DNA of 64,000 nucleotides from Ophiura sarsii (GCA_035610835.1 CM069442.1:6918444-6982443); one strand, 5' to 3'. Counted from the first letter of the stretch, positions 22,613 through 35,728 are shown. A program made the numbers and translations. The notes: generated by a model from the letters alone, not told the origin.

Positions 22613-24028
22613 TATAACTTTCCGGAGCTTATATATGTACCTTTGCGTGATTGCGCAGTGAGAATGGGGAATGGGGGTCCACCAGCCCGGTTATTCTGTT
22701 GGATTCTGTTGGATTAAGTTGGGGTGTTTATAGGCCAGGCAAAATAATGTGTTTTGTTAGGGTTAAGTGATATGGATAACTCAATTTTGATTCTTGACCA
22801 TGTTCTTTTAGCTGTGATGGGTCACACCAGACATTTTTATCCCTAACTGCTCACATTTTTCACCCATTTTCAAAAATAGCCTATCACAAAAACCCTTCAC
22901 AGAGAGGCAATAATATAAAACTACAGTTCATCACCCACAATCGCTCAAGTTACACTTTAACACTGATTAGAGTGTCTACGTTCTGATCTGTTCACAGCTC
23001 TATTAATCTGCTGGCGACATTTCCACCATTGAGTTACTGAGAGACATTGCCTTTCATTCTCATCTGCGATTTCCGTGTATACTGCCATCGATCAAAATGT
23101 ACTCTTCAATGTGTTGAAAGATGTGAGTAGAAAGATGGATGTAAAATATACTCTGGCCTTTAGGCCTGCTTTTTGTGTGTGTTTTATCTAGAGTTGAAAT
23201 TGTGATTTTTAATCAAATTTGGATAATTTGTCTGCTTGCATTTTCCGAAGAAAGTGTGTGTAAAAGACCAAAAAGTGCCAAAAAATGTTTTTTTGGCACT
23301 TTTTGGTCTATAATTAAAAAAATAAATAAGATAATAATAAAAAATAAATACGCCTCCTAGGGAATTTTATTAGGATTATGATAAAACTACTATGACAAAA
23401 TTTGACAATAAATATTTTGAGTTATCTTGCATAAACCTAAAATGGGTAAAAAAACATGTTTTTGTTCCAAAATGGTCAATTTCATGTTTGGATTCATTGA
23501 ACCCTTTCCTTCAAGAAAATGTATACTTTTATATGATTAAATGAATAATGAAGAAGTTACGGCAGTTTTACGGAGGCTGTACCTGAGAGTCCACACCCCC
23601 TTAACATCTGTATTATAGTGCTTTCACCGGATAATGACTAGTCATCCCAGTCTTATAGGCAGATAAATCCATCCATCAGAATTTCTGCCTATTTTGTACC
23701 GAACACACTGTACATCTGCGCCACACTCATCACCAGGGTATCAAAACAATTACAAGCTATTACATTTGACCACGTAATCCACGTCTTATTCTACCGATTA
23801 CACAAATTATTCAATTATCGGGACATGGATTAGGGGTGGGCGGGTTGGCAAATTAAAGTGCAACAAGATAATGGCTCTCCCAGCAAGCATTTGAGTGACC
23901 TCTACGGATATCAAATTTCCCCCGACTGACTAACCCCCTCAATTTCCTGCAATGGGGTTTTGTTGTAATCCATGTTTAATGCACTTGTCAATAGCATTTT
24001 GAATGCACCCTGGGATCCACCCATCATC
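22613..24028. other. No gene recognised; contains a perfect hairpin
   Basis: Mostly AT-rich unique sequence. A hairpin at 23265-23309 has exact 21-bp arms built on AGACCAAAAAGTGCC. Confidence 0.5.
23265..23309. repeat. Perfect short hairpin
   Basis: AGACCAAAAAGTGCCAAAAA and its exact complement are separated by a few bases. There is no downstream gene that would make it a terminator. Confidence 0.9.
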
Positions 24029-24304
24029 ATCTACTACAAGGGCGCATACAGGATGGTCGCACCCCGGGGTGCTGTGAAAAGACGATTCCCAAAAAATGCA
24101 ATTGATCAGGCCCTTTTCTTGTTCTATAGCCCAAATATTGCCTTTCTTTTCCGTTTCCTTTTCTTCTCTTATCTTTCCTTTTTTGTCTCCTTTCCTTTTC
24201 CCCCTTTCCTTTTTCTTTCTCCCTTTTTTCTTCTTTTTTCTTCTTCATACCCTGGGGTGCTGCAGCCACCGCAGCACCCCCCTGGATCCGCCCCTGATCT
24301 ACTA
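24029..24304. mobile_element. hAT-type MITE with 8-bp target duplication
   Basis: Element 24037-24296 runs from CAAGGGCGCATACAGGATGG to CTGGATCCGCCCCTG, a partly inverted pair. It is flanked by exact ATCTACTA repeats at 24029-24036 and 24297-24304. The inside is a polypyrimidine tract, as in the element at 2558, and a GGGGTGCTG/CAGCACCCC inner repeat. It is non-coding. Confidence 0.8.
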
Positions 24305-24937
24305 TATGAGATGCATTAAATTCAAAGTTCCGAAGTCTTGCACTAGTATTAGTATTATGATCAATTATTTACCTATCCCCAGAGCAGGTGCACATAAACT
24401 GTAAAAAAGCCATGTGCTTCTGACCAGATTCGAACCGGCAACCTTCGCAACATTATATTAGGCCTTTATAACTCTATGTTGAGTTTTCTGTCATTCATCC
24501 GCATTATGATTCCCCCCCCCCCCCCCCCCCCCCCTCCCCCCACACACACATTTGCGATCGAAAATCTATAAATAATCCATTATTTTGAAATTATTTTGGA
24601 AAATTCCATTCACAAATCGTTAAGAAGAAAAAACTTACATGCATTATAAATATTGAATTGCCTCCGAGGTGTTTCCTTGATCCCTATGGTTTTGTTACAG
24701 TATAAAATATGCAAAATATGGCCCGGAAGAAAACATGATCTCGGTTTTCACAGAGTGTCTCTTGCTTTTGGGAGCATTTCTTAAAATATTGCAATTTTTT
24801 ATTTCATCAACTTAAACATTGAAATACTGATAAAGTTTACCCAAATATTGACATTTAACAGTACAGTAATGGGATTAAATGTCAAGTTATCCTTTGATCG
24901 ATTGTGAAATTGTGGAGAAATACCTTTTTGATGTAAA
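24305..24937. other. No gene; tRNA B-box-like motif and poly-C tract
   Basis: GATTCGAACC at about 24427 is a B-box complement without a supporting A box. A C tract spans about 24512-24534. The rest is AT-rich. Confidence 0.45.
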
Positions 24938-25102
24938 CAACAACGATGTTGTTAATCTTTTAAGCAATCTGTTTTGAACATCGCGATAATTCGCTGCACT
25001 TCAATACATGTGTGCCAGTGTCAACAACAGCGATATTGTTAATCTTTTTAATAATCTGTTTTGAACATCGCGATAATTCGCTGCACTTCAATACATGTGT
25101 GC
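24938..25102. repeat. Two-copy tandem repeat, about 80-bp unit
   Basis: Both units contain 'gttgttaatcttttaa.caatctg' or a close variant, followed by 'ttttgaacatcgcgataatt' and 'cgctgcacttcaatacatgt'. They are about 95% alike by eye. Confidence 0.85.
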
Positions 25103-26099
25103 TAGAGAGTCTATGGGGGTCTACAATTCATGCAATTGATAGGCAATACGGAGACCCTAGCTATATTCCCGGTATGTTATTTTTGCCATGTTACGCTATT
25201 GCAGTAAATTTCGGTTTGGTACCACCTAGAGGTCACAGATCGTGTGTGTTATTATAGACCGAGACTCTCTGTGCGCCCTCTTGCGTCGCTATCGTGGAAG
25301 GCTCTATACAGCACTACCGTGCAATAATTGAAGACTGGGGGATGTAACCTAGCATCATCGCCTTTTTGTAAATTTTGTACCGTATGATTACTGACATTTG
25401 GCAGACATGGTGTTTTTACACATTTCTTTAAATCGAACGGGATTTCAAACCAGGAAAGTTGGGGCCTATTTACTTGATTTTGAGCATCGACTGTGCTTAA
25501 TAATTTCGAGGCATTTATAATTTCACCCCGCCGAAAATTGGGTGGTCTTTGCGGTGTGGTCACGCCATCAACCGTTTTCAGGCGCTTTTCTCAGGATTTT
25601 GCGTGATCTAGTGAAATCGCGGTATATCAAGCTTTTGCTTAAAAATGCTCTCGCTTTCTTACGGGGAAAAAATTGTGTTTTCTTCCAGGGCTACGTATGA
25701 TTCATTACCGTCTTTGGTATGATCAGGTTTTTAAATAGTATTAACTTCCAGGCATGAGAATGGAGTTCTAATAAAAAGCAGCAAAATGGCGAGCGTAGGG
25801 AGCGAAGCTACCAGAGCATCGCCCCTCACGGCCGGGGGTCCAGGGGCCCGCTTAAGGGCCCTTGGTGAGGTCCAGGTGCAACGCCTCGGCGGGGGTCGAG
25901 GGGGTGTAGCCCCCGACAATTTTGGGTTTCTACACAGAAGACTAATTTTAAGACTTTTTATAAAGCCTTTTTGTGGGTATTATCACAGTTATCTTGAAGT
26001 AGTCGGGTTTTAAAAATTGGCCAGGGCTTAGCGGAAATGTTTAAACAGTCAGGTCATTTAAATTAAATTACAATTTAATTATTGATTTCACTCATTTGC
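25103..26099. other. No gene recognised; CpG-rich patch at 25780-25925
   Basis: A 103-codon minus-strand frame (25252-25563) has no recognisable domain. The patch at 25780-25925 contains GGGGGTCCAGGGGCCCGC and repeated GGTCCAGG/GGGGGT motifs, which look like a degenerate GC-rich repeat. Confidence 0.4.
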
Positions 26100-27151
26100 C
26101 GCTACATCTACATCTACATCTATGAACATACTCAATAAAGTTGTCAAGAGACAATATCTAATTGAGAAAACAATACAGACGTCAGTCAGAAAACATGGTA
26201 CCAAATACACACAAGAGATACATAATACAATTACACTTAATTACTTAAATTACTAAGACCAGTTTTAAAGGAGACTAGTTTGTTGCAGTCGAGTAATGAG
26301 GACGGTAGTGCATTCCAGTCCAATATTTTACGCGGGAAGAAACTTAATTTATACGCATTTGAATGTGAAGCTATGACACTAAATTTTGAAGCATGATATT
26401 GACGAGTTTGTAATGCCGTTGGTCTGTTGATATAGTCCGGTATTGGAACCGCGATGTCCTGGCTATGAATTTTATACATTGTAGTAAGGCGTGCGTTCTT
26501 TCGACATTTTTCAAGTGATAACCAGTTCATTTTGCTTAATAATTCTGTGACTGTACCCTCTGATCTTTCATAGTTGTTGCATACGAAACATGCGGCCCTC
26601 CTTTGCACCATCTCCACTTTCTGAATGTCTGCTGAGGTATGGGGGTCCCAAACAACACAAGCGTATTCCAGAATTGGCCGAACTAATGCAAAGTACATCT
26701 GTTGTTTTATTGATGTTGGGCATCTCCACAGGTTACGTCGAATAAACCACAGGACTTTGTTTGCTTTAAGAGTGATATTATTTATGTGTTCAGTCCATTT
26801 AAGATTGTGTGTCAGCTCGATGCCAAGATATGGGTGATGTTTTACACTGTTCAGGTAGTCATTTTCCATTTTATAATCGTGCAATAGGGGGTTTCTTTTT
26901 TTAGTGACACGAAGAATGTTACATTTGGCAGTGTTAAATGACATTTGCCATTTTGTTGACCAATCTGTGAGAGAGTTTAGATCTTTTTGAAGAGATTCAG
27001 TGTCCTTTGATGATCGAATTGCCCGGTAAAGAACGCAATCGTCCGCAAATAATCGGATATCTGATTCAATATTTATGTTATTTGCTATGTCATTGATATA
27101 TAATAAAAACATAAGGGGTCCCAAGACTGTCCCTTGAGGAACACTTTGCTA
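26100..27151 (-). mobile_element. 5'-truncated non-LTR retrotransposon
   Basis: This segment has the 3' portion of a LINE ORF2 (26237-27148), a short 3' UTR, and a 3' terminal array of TAGATG units at about 26103-26125 (written as CATCTA on the plus strand). Termination in a short tandem array is typical of CR1/L2/jockey-related LINEs. No endonuclease domain is present and sequence upstream of 27151 is unrelated, as expected from incomplete reverse transcription. Confidence 0.85.
26237..27148 (-). pseudogene. Reverse transcriptase C-terminal part (LINE ORF2 fragment)
   Basis: About 303 codons are open from just after an in-frame stop at 27149-27151. The frame begins QSVPQGTVLGPLMFLLYIND, the conserved RT stretch before the active site. 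It continues with the catalytic FADD box (about residues 34-37, within LFADDCVLYR), then YLGIELTHNLKW, an RT thumb region with 'ILEYACVVWDP' and 'QRRAACFV', and a C-terminus with 'WNALPSSLL..SFKTGL'. These features place it in the CR1/jockey-like group of non-LTR retrotransposons, where ORF2 makes cDNA at a nicked target. The fingers part of RT and the APE endonuclease are missing, so the fragment cannot be autonomous. The frame is free of internal stops, suggesting a fairly recent insertion. The subfamily assignment is tentative. Confidence 0.92.
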
Positions 27152-29966
27152 GTGTACAATACAACACCGACATCAGCATGGTATACGACGCCACATTTTA
27201 CTAGGACTATTTTATTTTGAGGTTATTATAAGTAAGCTTATTTTATAAATTTAAACTCTAAAATAACCTTCTAAATGAAATGTTAATTTATTTATTTCCT
27301 ATTATATTCTTACCTGGAATTCGAAGCTTGTAATTGCTCCGTCTCTCTTTCGGCACCAATCTGTAAATATGTGAAATATGTGAATTAAAACATGCCGTTG
27401 TAGGAGTCCCGACTTTTTTCTTAATCACGATGTTTAGGCCTACGGATAACGGAATGACGATTTATAGCAACTCAAAACGGGCTCTACCCAAAATAACACT
27501 TTTTTGAGGACTTTTTTGGGTCCTCTGGTAAAATTTGTCCTTACCCCCAAATATTATATCAAATTCATATCGAACTCAGAGACCACAAATTTTGAGGCCA
27601 ATTTTCCGGAAATCCGGAAGATTCTCATCCCGAGGGGGGGCACGGACATTGGAAAAGGGTATAGGCATGTGCCGCGCTGAAGACCCCCCTTTTCACCCTC
27701 TGCTGCTAGCTCTTATGACCCCCCCCCCATTTTGAGCCTGCATCAGTTCTTAAGACCCCCAATTTAATTGAACATTCAAAAATTGTGAAATTTTGCGTTT
27801 CAAAGCCCCAATTCTTCGAAAATTTTGCGTTCTAACACCAAAATTTGCGTTCTTGTTTATCAAAATTGAAATTTAGGTCAGTTCTCAAGACCTACTTTTT
27901 TGAAAAAATCAGTTCCTAAGACCCTATTTTTCGTCATAAAATCGACTCAGTTCAGTTTTGAGACCCTGGGCGGCACACCCCTACCAAATAAAGAGTTGAG
28001 TGCCCCCCCCCCCTCCCCAGGATTTTCATGCTTGAACTTCGCACTAAGACATTTTAATAATGATACTGTATTGTAGTTTTAGCGTGCAAGATACAGCTGC
28101 GTATATTTTTAAATTATATTGATTGCACTTGGTATAAAAATAAATCACTCAACGTTGAGAATTTGGTATTACAGCGTGTCGAAATAGTTGGACATGTCAA
28201 GGTGCTGAATTTGGCATCAATACAAGGTACTGAATCGTTGTTTTCTCGACCTAAATAAAGGAATCTTGCCAATAATGAATAACAAATAATGAAACGGTTG
28301 CCTCATTGTGAGCTGAAAAATGTGACAGGGGGGAGGGGGACTTGGAATCAAGTTTCATTGACCTGGTAAACATATTTATTTCCATATACCATGCTTTACC
28401 ATGGCTCTCAAATACTATAGACAGGTTTTATGCAAATACACTGTAATCATGGAGTTTGTTTGCCTGGAACTGTTTCCTGTGGTTTTCCACAAGAAAAACC
28501 ACTGAGACCTGGGATGGGCCTTGTCTGCCTGATTCTATGGAATGATGAAATAACAGGCTGAAGGACAACAGCTGACATATCACTCACCTGTATCTATCTG
28601 TGCATAATTTCACTACCAACCTTTCCAAGTCACTACCAAGTCACTACCAAAGGAGGGATCATGTATGCTAATGAGGAGGTGTGGTATGCTAATGAGAAGG
28701 TGGGCCTATTTGGGATGGTTGGTGATTACCATCATTATCTGAACCAATCAAAAGCCAGTGAATAGGATATGTTGGGGTTTGGTTTTCAAACACGTACATA
28801 AATCATGATTTCATGGTATTTATTTTTACTACAATTATAAAAAAAGTGTGGTGTGTTTTATCACAGATTTTCTACCATCTGTGGTTTTATGATGTCATGG
28901 TATGACATTTACTGCACATGCAAAGACCATGCTGGTATGATTAGACCATAGGGACCCAGTCATGGGGCTATAAATTGCCTATCTCTTATTAGGGTCTATT
29001 AAAGGGTCAAAGAGAACCACTCTCCCACAGGGGTCTTGTTCAGAGATTCCTCTTGATGTGGGAGAAACCACCGCCCTGGTTGTAAATAATGGAAAGAAAT
29101 AGAATTATCCTGGTAAAAGTGGATAAATTACCATATGTTATTCAGGAATGTGTATGCTGACAGATGGACAATTGGACTGATTTCAGGGCTATAAGACAGG
29201 GGTTGCTTTCAATACAGTGTCCTATTTCCAACCTCATGTATTGCTTGCTGCTATTATTATCAGTTACAGAAAAACCAATAAATAAAAGGTTTATCCAGCA
29301 TTTCTGAGCACATCTTTTACAACAACCATTTTTGCCCTAACACAATTTACAATTTGAAATGAAGAAAAAAAGGTTTTCAACTATACTTTGCAAATCAGAA
29401 ATTGGTCTTCACCCCCAAAGTAACTTCATGCCATAACTAGGGTCGAAGTTTTTCTCGGGTAAGCTTTAGAATACCCTTCCATTTGTATTCCTCACTGTGT
29501 AAGTGTGTGGGTCGTTCTTTAAAAGTCCCCATTGAAGACATGCAGTGGTAGGGTATACTAAAGGAACTCCTTTTTCTCTTTTCCCCTTTTTGTGAGGGGG
29601 CGATAGCGGGAGGCAGGCCTGTAATGAGGGAGGGGGTTGTAAAATACAGACTAATTTTGTTGAAACAAATGCAACCCTATTTACACCGCTGCTGCAACTT
29701 GAACTTTTAAACAAACAACGTAATCTCAAAGCGCATCTATAATTTCCCTCTTCCTTCCAACTAAATGCCAACCGCAGCTTTTTGAAAACACGCCATCACA
29801 TTCTCATAGCCCATCCCTACCTGTTCACCTGCCAGTCATAAAGCTCTCTGCTATCTGATTGGTGGTGATGGTGGTGACTGGTTACTGATGGGGCTAGTAT
29901 GTTAATGTTTGCCAGATGTAAGATAAGCCCACAAGACACCAGCTTGGTTTACAGATCGTATTGCAT
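27152..29966. other. No gene recognised; degenerate repeat at 27590-28010
   Basis: 27590-28010 has C-rich ends and internal units containing 'agttcttaagaccc' and 'ttttgcgttc'. It resembles the repeats near 5240 and 45710 in the 'cattgg.aa..gtata' motif. The remaining 2 kb is AT-rich, with short frames and no domain. Confidence 0.4.
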
Positions 29967-30268
29967 CTAGCAGTAAACCCACACCCTATTGACCTCAAAA
30001 AATCCGCCTGCTATTTTTGGAAAATCTGGAATGGGGTAGACCTCAACCTAAAATGTATCTGGAGTATCATGATATATTTGCATAATGAAACCCACCGACA
30101 TAATATCAAAAGGAGCAAGCCTCATTGGATGTTACCTCGCAGTAAACCAACACCTCACCGACATCAAAAATTGCTGCTATTGGAAATTCTGTAAGAGTGA
30201 ATTGGGTAGACTTCAACCTCAATGTGTCTCAAGTGTCATAGTTTATTTGCATATCAAAACCTATACTT
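29967..30268. repeat. Diverged tandem duplication, about 155-bp unit
   Basis: Two adjacent segments share 'cagtaaacc.acacc', 'gacatcaaaaa', 'ttggaaaatctg..a', 'gggtagacctcaacct' and 'tttgcat...aaacc'. They are clearly homologous but diverged. Confidence 0.65.
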
Positions 30269-30590
30269 CAGCCAAACAAAAAAAGAAAGTCTGTCTCACA
30301 TACGTTTGGGAAAATAGCTATGCAAAATGCTTGTTTTTTCTACTTTCTTTTTTTTACACAAAAAAAGCAATGCTAAATGCGAAATTTCTTTAAAAATAAT
30401 AAAATTGTGTTTTTGGCCCACTCTTTTTTTCTTCTTTTTTTTCGGAGGCAATTATTTTTTCCCCATTTTTTTCAGATAACTAAAATTTTAAAAAAGCCAA
30501 ACATTGGGCTCATCGCGTAGGGTTATGTGGCAAAAGTGACTCCACATACTTATGCATGTGAGACAGATCTTTTTTCCTTCTTGGCCTTAT
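30269..30590. mobile_element. TTAGGC-type element (copy F)
   Basis: The left end has GCCAAACAAAAAAAG followed by TCTGTCTCACATAC. The right end has GCATGTGAGACAGA, a T-rich run and TTGGCCTTA. The stem is self-complementary. The interior is A/T-homopolymer rich. Confidence 0.6.
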
Positions 30591-32025
30591 AAGTCGTCAT
30601 CGTTCTATGGATCATGGCTGATCCTTTGTGACCCTATTGATGATGGAGCGCCACCGTTGTCTGATTTGTGACATGCGATATACAGAGATAGATCTGTTGC
30701 TTCCCTAATGCCGAAACATATCTCTATTGACCTCTATAGCAGGACTAAATCAAATGTGGGACGGATCAAATGGGGAACGGGGTAGATTTCATTCTAAAAA
30801 TGTGCACCACATGAAACAACACAGGCACACAGGAACACTTAATTTGTGTTGTTGGTATCGGTTGATATTGCATTGTTATTGTATTGTTTACTTGTCATGC
30901 TGATTGGCTTAGAAGATGCATGGAATTACACCTCTTATCCTCCACCCCATTGATGGAGCACCATAGTAGGAAATTCAACTCAACAGTTATATAGAAGAAA
31001 CACTCCTTGGATTGCCCCATATTTACCAAAGACACCGGGCACAGTGAGCGCACACTTCCTTCCAAATCTTTAAATTTTGCACAACTCACACACATTTTGA
31101 TAATTTTTTGTATTATTATTATTATTATTATTTTGACAACATTTGATCTTTTAAGATCAAAGTGTTAAAACACTTTCAACGCGACAGTGTAAAACTTAAC
31201 TGCAATTTAAAATGCAGGTACAAAATTTGGCAGGCAAACTTCGCGGCATGATACAGCGTTTAAACGTTTAAACGCATGTTTCATTCAACATTTAAACGGT
31301 CAGAGCATTAAACGGAAATTTCCAGTCTTAGTGTCTGCTGTGTGAATCCCTTAAAGGGTCAACGCATATACTTCCGGCAATCGGAGAATCACCCGACCTT
31401 AAGTTAGTCTCGAAGCTACCGCACTGGTATCGCTAGACTCGAGGCTAAGATTGTCGTCTGAACAGGCACTCTGGATTAGCGGTATAATTTATTTAAGCTC
31501 AAGACTAGTGACCATATCTGAACAGGCCTTTAGTGATTTCTTTCTTCTGAAATACTATACGATAGCCCTGCGTCAATCGTGAAACTGGATGATTAATCTT
31601 TGGAGCCTAATGGTGACACATTATTACATCTATCATAAAGCAGTCTTTTATGGGATTACTCTATTCATATCCTGGGAGGGGAAATTCACAAAATCATACA
31701 TTGAGATAAAAACGAGCCCTGTAGCCCTCTTTATTTGACACTCCGAGATAAAAATGTGATGATTGAGTGGGTAACATTTTCATATATCTGTGAATCGGTG
31801 AGTGATGATGTCATCGTACCGGCTCAACTGTAAAAGTGTATTTGTGCCATTGCACTCTGCAGTGATAACATTGATCTTGTACCACAAATACATGATCCTG
31901 TTTATTAACATACTTATGTAAAATATATGTTATTTTGTGTAGTTCCACATTGATGAAAACCACAATTATAAACAAACACCCAAAACAAACATACAAACAT
32001 CAAAAATAAGTTGTTGCCAATCTAC
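30591..32025. other. No gene recognised
   Basis: Contains an (ATT)n microsatellite at about 31112-31132 and a GTTTAAACGTTTAAACG palindromic patch near 31258. No gene evidence. Confidence 0.45.
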
Positions 32026-32203
32026 TACTGTATAACAGTATAATTTTGCGGATACTTTGTTTTGCGAATTGAAAGTTATTGCTATATTTGCGAGGATTTA
32101 ATTTTGTGAATCCAGAAATTTTACTGTTACTTTCAATGCAAAATTGACAGTTTTGCACGTATTTAATTTTGCGAATCCACATCCCTCGCGAAACTGTACA
32201 GTA
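32026..32203. mobile_element. TA-flanked MITE (ends CTGTA..TACAG)
   Basis: Element 32028-32201 has ends CTGTATAACAG and its CTGTACAG-type inverse next to TA on each side. The interior carries 'aattttgcg.a' units. It resembles the nested element at 52010-52217. Confidence 0.6.
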
Positions 32204-33649
32204 TTTTACTTTTAGTCAATCCCTGAGGAGGGCTCACAACATTACACATGATTCAGCATCTCTCTTAAAATAATTAGCACATGCTTCACTTGACTATATT
32301 GAACAATGACCTGCAAACTCCGTTTATAAGTATTTTGATATTAACATGTTACTTGTTCATGTTCAAACAGTGTTTGTGAGCATTCTGGAGCTCCAAAGTT
32401 ACAGTCCAGATTCGGGGCCCACAGTCATAATACATATTTTATGTGACATTTTATCTCAGTTTTAATTGCTTGCAAATGAAACCCAAAAATGAAACCCCCA
32501 AAAAAGGTTCCATTTTGTGAAACAATTTCATCCAAAATACTTTAGCAGTGACTGATAGCTATGGTTGGGAATTATTTGTTAGTCAGACTTCTTTAACAAA
32601 GTTCTACTTCCAACCAAAGGCAAAGAAATAACCTGAACAATTCATGACAAAATGAAAAGGCCTGTGCACTGGTGGTTCTTTTGTTTGGATACTACTTAAA
32701 TGTCTCTTTATATTATATTTTATTTTGTGTAGTAGTAATGTGAGATCATTCATATTCAATGAAATGCTATGAATGAGCAAATGGACCATTTATTACTGAT
32801 TGATACTTATATGAAACAATTGAAGCGTGACAATCCCATTAGACGACTCTCTCCTGAATCAAAAACTTCAACATTTTTATGTACACCATAAAAGGAATTT
32901 ATGAAGCGATAACTAATAAGCCCATAAATGTTGGTGGTCTGAAATAGAAGAAATTATTTCCCAAACATTTATGGTATTGCACCGGTACCATGAAAACGTA
33001 TATGTCAATAAAACTGTTTTATTTATTTACTTGAAAAAGAAGATTTGTATAAAAAATAATTGTGTCGAGCAATGTATGCCTTTTTGAAACCATTGTATTG
33101 CAGTAAAGGAATGTCACCACACGATCTTTATATCATATCATTGTATACAGTATACTGTTAAAGAAAAAACAGTTTCAACAGGATACAAATTTTTAAAGTT
33201 TTTTAAGTTGTCATTTTATTGGCAAACACTGATATTTTCGCCGGAGGCTCTTCCGGTGAATGATACAGAAACTGTATACTGTTCTCCTAATCCCCAACTT
33301 TATACATACTAAAGTTCACCCCTGTCTCCCTAACCCATGCAAGCCCAGATCATCCCGACTTCAACCAGACCCAACACAACCCAACTTAAATAACAAATAC
33401 AACCCCGATCCCAACCTAAATATTATTGGTTCCACACTGGCCGGACCCAGTGCCCTCAACACATAGCCGGATACAGGTTTGTCTCACATCAGCCTATTCC
33501 TGAATTGATTATAGGTCAATAAATAATAAATGTGTATAATAGTGTTGTTTTGAGAGAAATTAGGCAAATCAATGCACGTCCACTGATGTTGATGTGTGAA
33601 TAATGGCACGATCCTGCAGGGGGAGTGCTATAGCTCTGCTACAGAGCCA
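32204..33649. other. No gene; dispersed repeat piece at about 33515-33612
   Basis: AT-rich sequence. The piece at 33515-33612 ('aaatcaatgcac', 'ctgatgttgat.tgtgaataa') is homologous to about 63715-63815. Confidence 0.5.
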
Positions 33650-34230
33650 CTCTTAGTCCCGGTGTTCTCTCTTCGTATTCAGAGGGGTAACACATGATCG
33701 TTCCAGGATCTTCAAATACCCCCCTATTTACGGCGTTTCGCCGACAATTTTGCTAATTTGACCCCCTTTTTCGCACAAAAACGCGGACATTTTGTTTGAA
33801 AATAACCCTTTTTTTCACGATTTCAAGAACACTTTCTAAATATCCCCCCTTTTTGCGCAAAAACGTGGGACACATCTGGTTCAAAATACCCCTTTTTCCT
33901 ATTCCCAGGACAATTTGATATGACACAAAGCTCATTCTATTTGTTTTTCTTCCTCACGGACATAGCCTCTCAAAAAAACACCCCTAATTTGTTGAAATCG
34001 CGGACATAGCTTCCAAAACGACCCCTTATTATTGGAAATCGCGGACATAGTTTCAAAAAACACCCCTAATTTGGGGAAATCGCGGACATGAATGTCCGTG
34101 GAATGTCCGCGGACATAAATGTCCGTGGAATGTCCGCGGACATGGTACGGAAAACCCCCCTTTTCCGCGATTTTTGGAACGATCATGCGTACCCAAAGTC
34201 AATGTTGACTGAAACCACTGGGCTCTTAGT
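33650..34230. mobile_element. hAT-type element built of tandem units, copy 1
   Basis: Element 33658-34222 has ends CCCGGTG and CACTGGG, subterminal GGTAACACATGATCGTTCC inverted to GGAACGATCATGCGTACC, and exact 8-bp CTCTTAGT duplications at 33650-33657 and 34223-34230. The interior repeats a roughly 40-60-bp unit with GCGGACAT and AAACACCCCTAATTTG. Tandem AATGTCCG/CGGACAT palindromes lie near 34085-34140. Matching copies lie at 42719 and 43841. There is no transposase. Confidence 0.8.
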
Positions 34231-34349
34231 CCCACCCCTTCATCAACCTCTCAATACCCCCTCCCCTTCACCAATGCATGCCTTGCCTACACCAACCATA
34301 CACTCATGTAATGCACATTATAACATCATGTACAGACTATATGATTATG

Positions 34350-34614
34350 ATGCACATGTTTGGCGCAAGATATATTCCATTTAGACATTATAGGCCAAAA
34401 TGCAGTGAATTACTGCCAAAGGTGGTTAATAACCACCAGTCAGTTTGTGTACTACTCAATGGGCAAATTTCATTTCACCTTGTACTTCAATTCATTAGAA
34501 CCATTGGAGTTATGCAACTCAAACTTTGGAATACGACTATTTTAAGGATGACCCTTAGTGCACAATAACATCAAGATGAAAATGTGGCCAGCAATTGGAA
34601 CACCTACCTTTTAA
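34350..34614 (-). mobile_element. TTAA MITE family 'AGGT', copy 3 (truncated)
   Basis: Inverted relative to copies 1 and 2, with 'ggccaaaatgcagtgaatta', 'ctgccaaaggtggtt' and 'ggagttatgcaactcaaact'. It ends GGAACACCTACCT plus TTAA at 34611-34614. The other end is degraded. Confidence 0.75.
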
Positions 34615-34873
34615 TGCGCTGGGCATTTATCAACATACCTTGTTTTACCCCGTTTGTCATTTGTCAATTTCATGGTTAGTTTAACCTACATTTTATCGCC
34701 ACAAAACAATTATACATTTTGACTGGTTTATATACAAATCTCCAAGTGGTTAATGCAGTGGGACCACAAAAAGGAAAAATACACTCCAAATATTTATAGA
34801 CTCAAACCAAAGCAATATAAAACATAGAAACTATGGTTTCTATAACAACCGTGTAGGTGTATCATATTGTTGG

Positions 34874-35217
34874 TTAGGCCAAAAATAAATTGTTATGTTG
34901 TCCTCGGCCGCCTGCTCGTCAGATTTAGGGCCGCTCAGAATTTTTTTTTTTCAGATGTTTTTGCTTCTTCAGATTTCCTTTTTTTCAGTTTTTTTTTCCA
35001 GATTTTTTTTTTAACAGTTTAAATGGCATTGAATATTAAATAAAGTGTATATAACATATATGTGCGACTCTTAGAGTGATTTCAACTTCTTGTTGGCTGA
35101 ACTTTGAGCTTCCGCTTGTAAAAGAGAATATAATTTTTTTAAATTTTAAATCTGCCCGCCCACCCCTCCTCTCTGAAAGTTGTGGAGGACAACATAACAA
35201 TTTTTTTTTTTGCCTTA
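34874..35217. mobile_element. TTAGGC/GCCTTA element (copy G)
   Basis: TTAGGCCAAAAATAAAT is followed by TGTTATGTTGTCCTC. The right end has GAGGACAACATAACA, a T run and GCCTTA. The stem pairs over 15 bases. The interior is T-rich and includes 'cccgcccacccctcc'. Confidence 0.7.
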
Positions 35218-35654
35218 TTGGAAACTGATATTTGCTGATATCAAACCTTTAAAACAGCCTCTCCGACATGATGATGCACTTGCAAATATTGCACAGTATA
35301 TATTCACCCTCAGTGTGCCCATCAGTTTCCAACCCGAATACAAAATTTCATGGCATTAAAATTAAGCGAATTTGCATAACACCACCTAGTGGCATTTTAA
35401 TTTCACTAATTTGAATCATCTTGCTATGCTAACCTATGTATAAGATCTTAATTAGCAGCATTTTAGTTTAGCGAATAGAGGTCCCTAGCAAAATTAGCAA
35501 AATTAAAATGCTAGCGAAATTTTGTTGCTTTAATTATAAGTCAAACCCTAACCCTACCAAATCCAACAGATTGTGCGCCGGTCGTCCCTGCTTTCCCAGT
35601 CTCGTTGCGCAATCACAGAAGGATATATAGACTCTAAAGTTATTATTGGGAGCA
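35218..35654. other. No gene recognised
   Basis: Contains an 'aaaattagc' patch (about 35390-35530) weakly like the first array and a two-unit CCCTAA motif at about 35545. Confidence 0.4.
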
Positions 35655-35728
35655 CAGTCCCCTTAGCGTGTGCACGTTCACCTGGAATCCCAGCGCGGCA
35701 GCTCAGGGTTCGAGGCCCGGGGGTGACA
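35655..35728 (+). repeat. tRNA-like sequence
   Basis: GGGTTCGAGGCC resembles a B box. The A-box side is poor, so a tRNA-derived repeat is the best reading. Confidence 0.35.

Noticed and set aside
23265..23309. Hairpin as a transcription terminator or microRNA precursor
   Set aside because: Arms are only 21 bp with a minimal loop, and no neighbouring gene is present. It is reported only as a hairpin.
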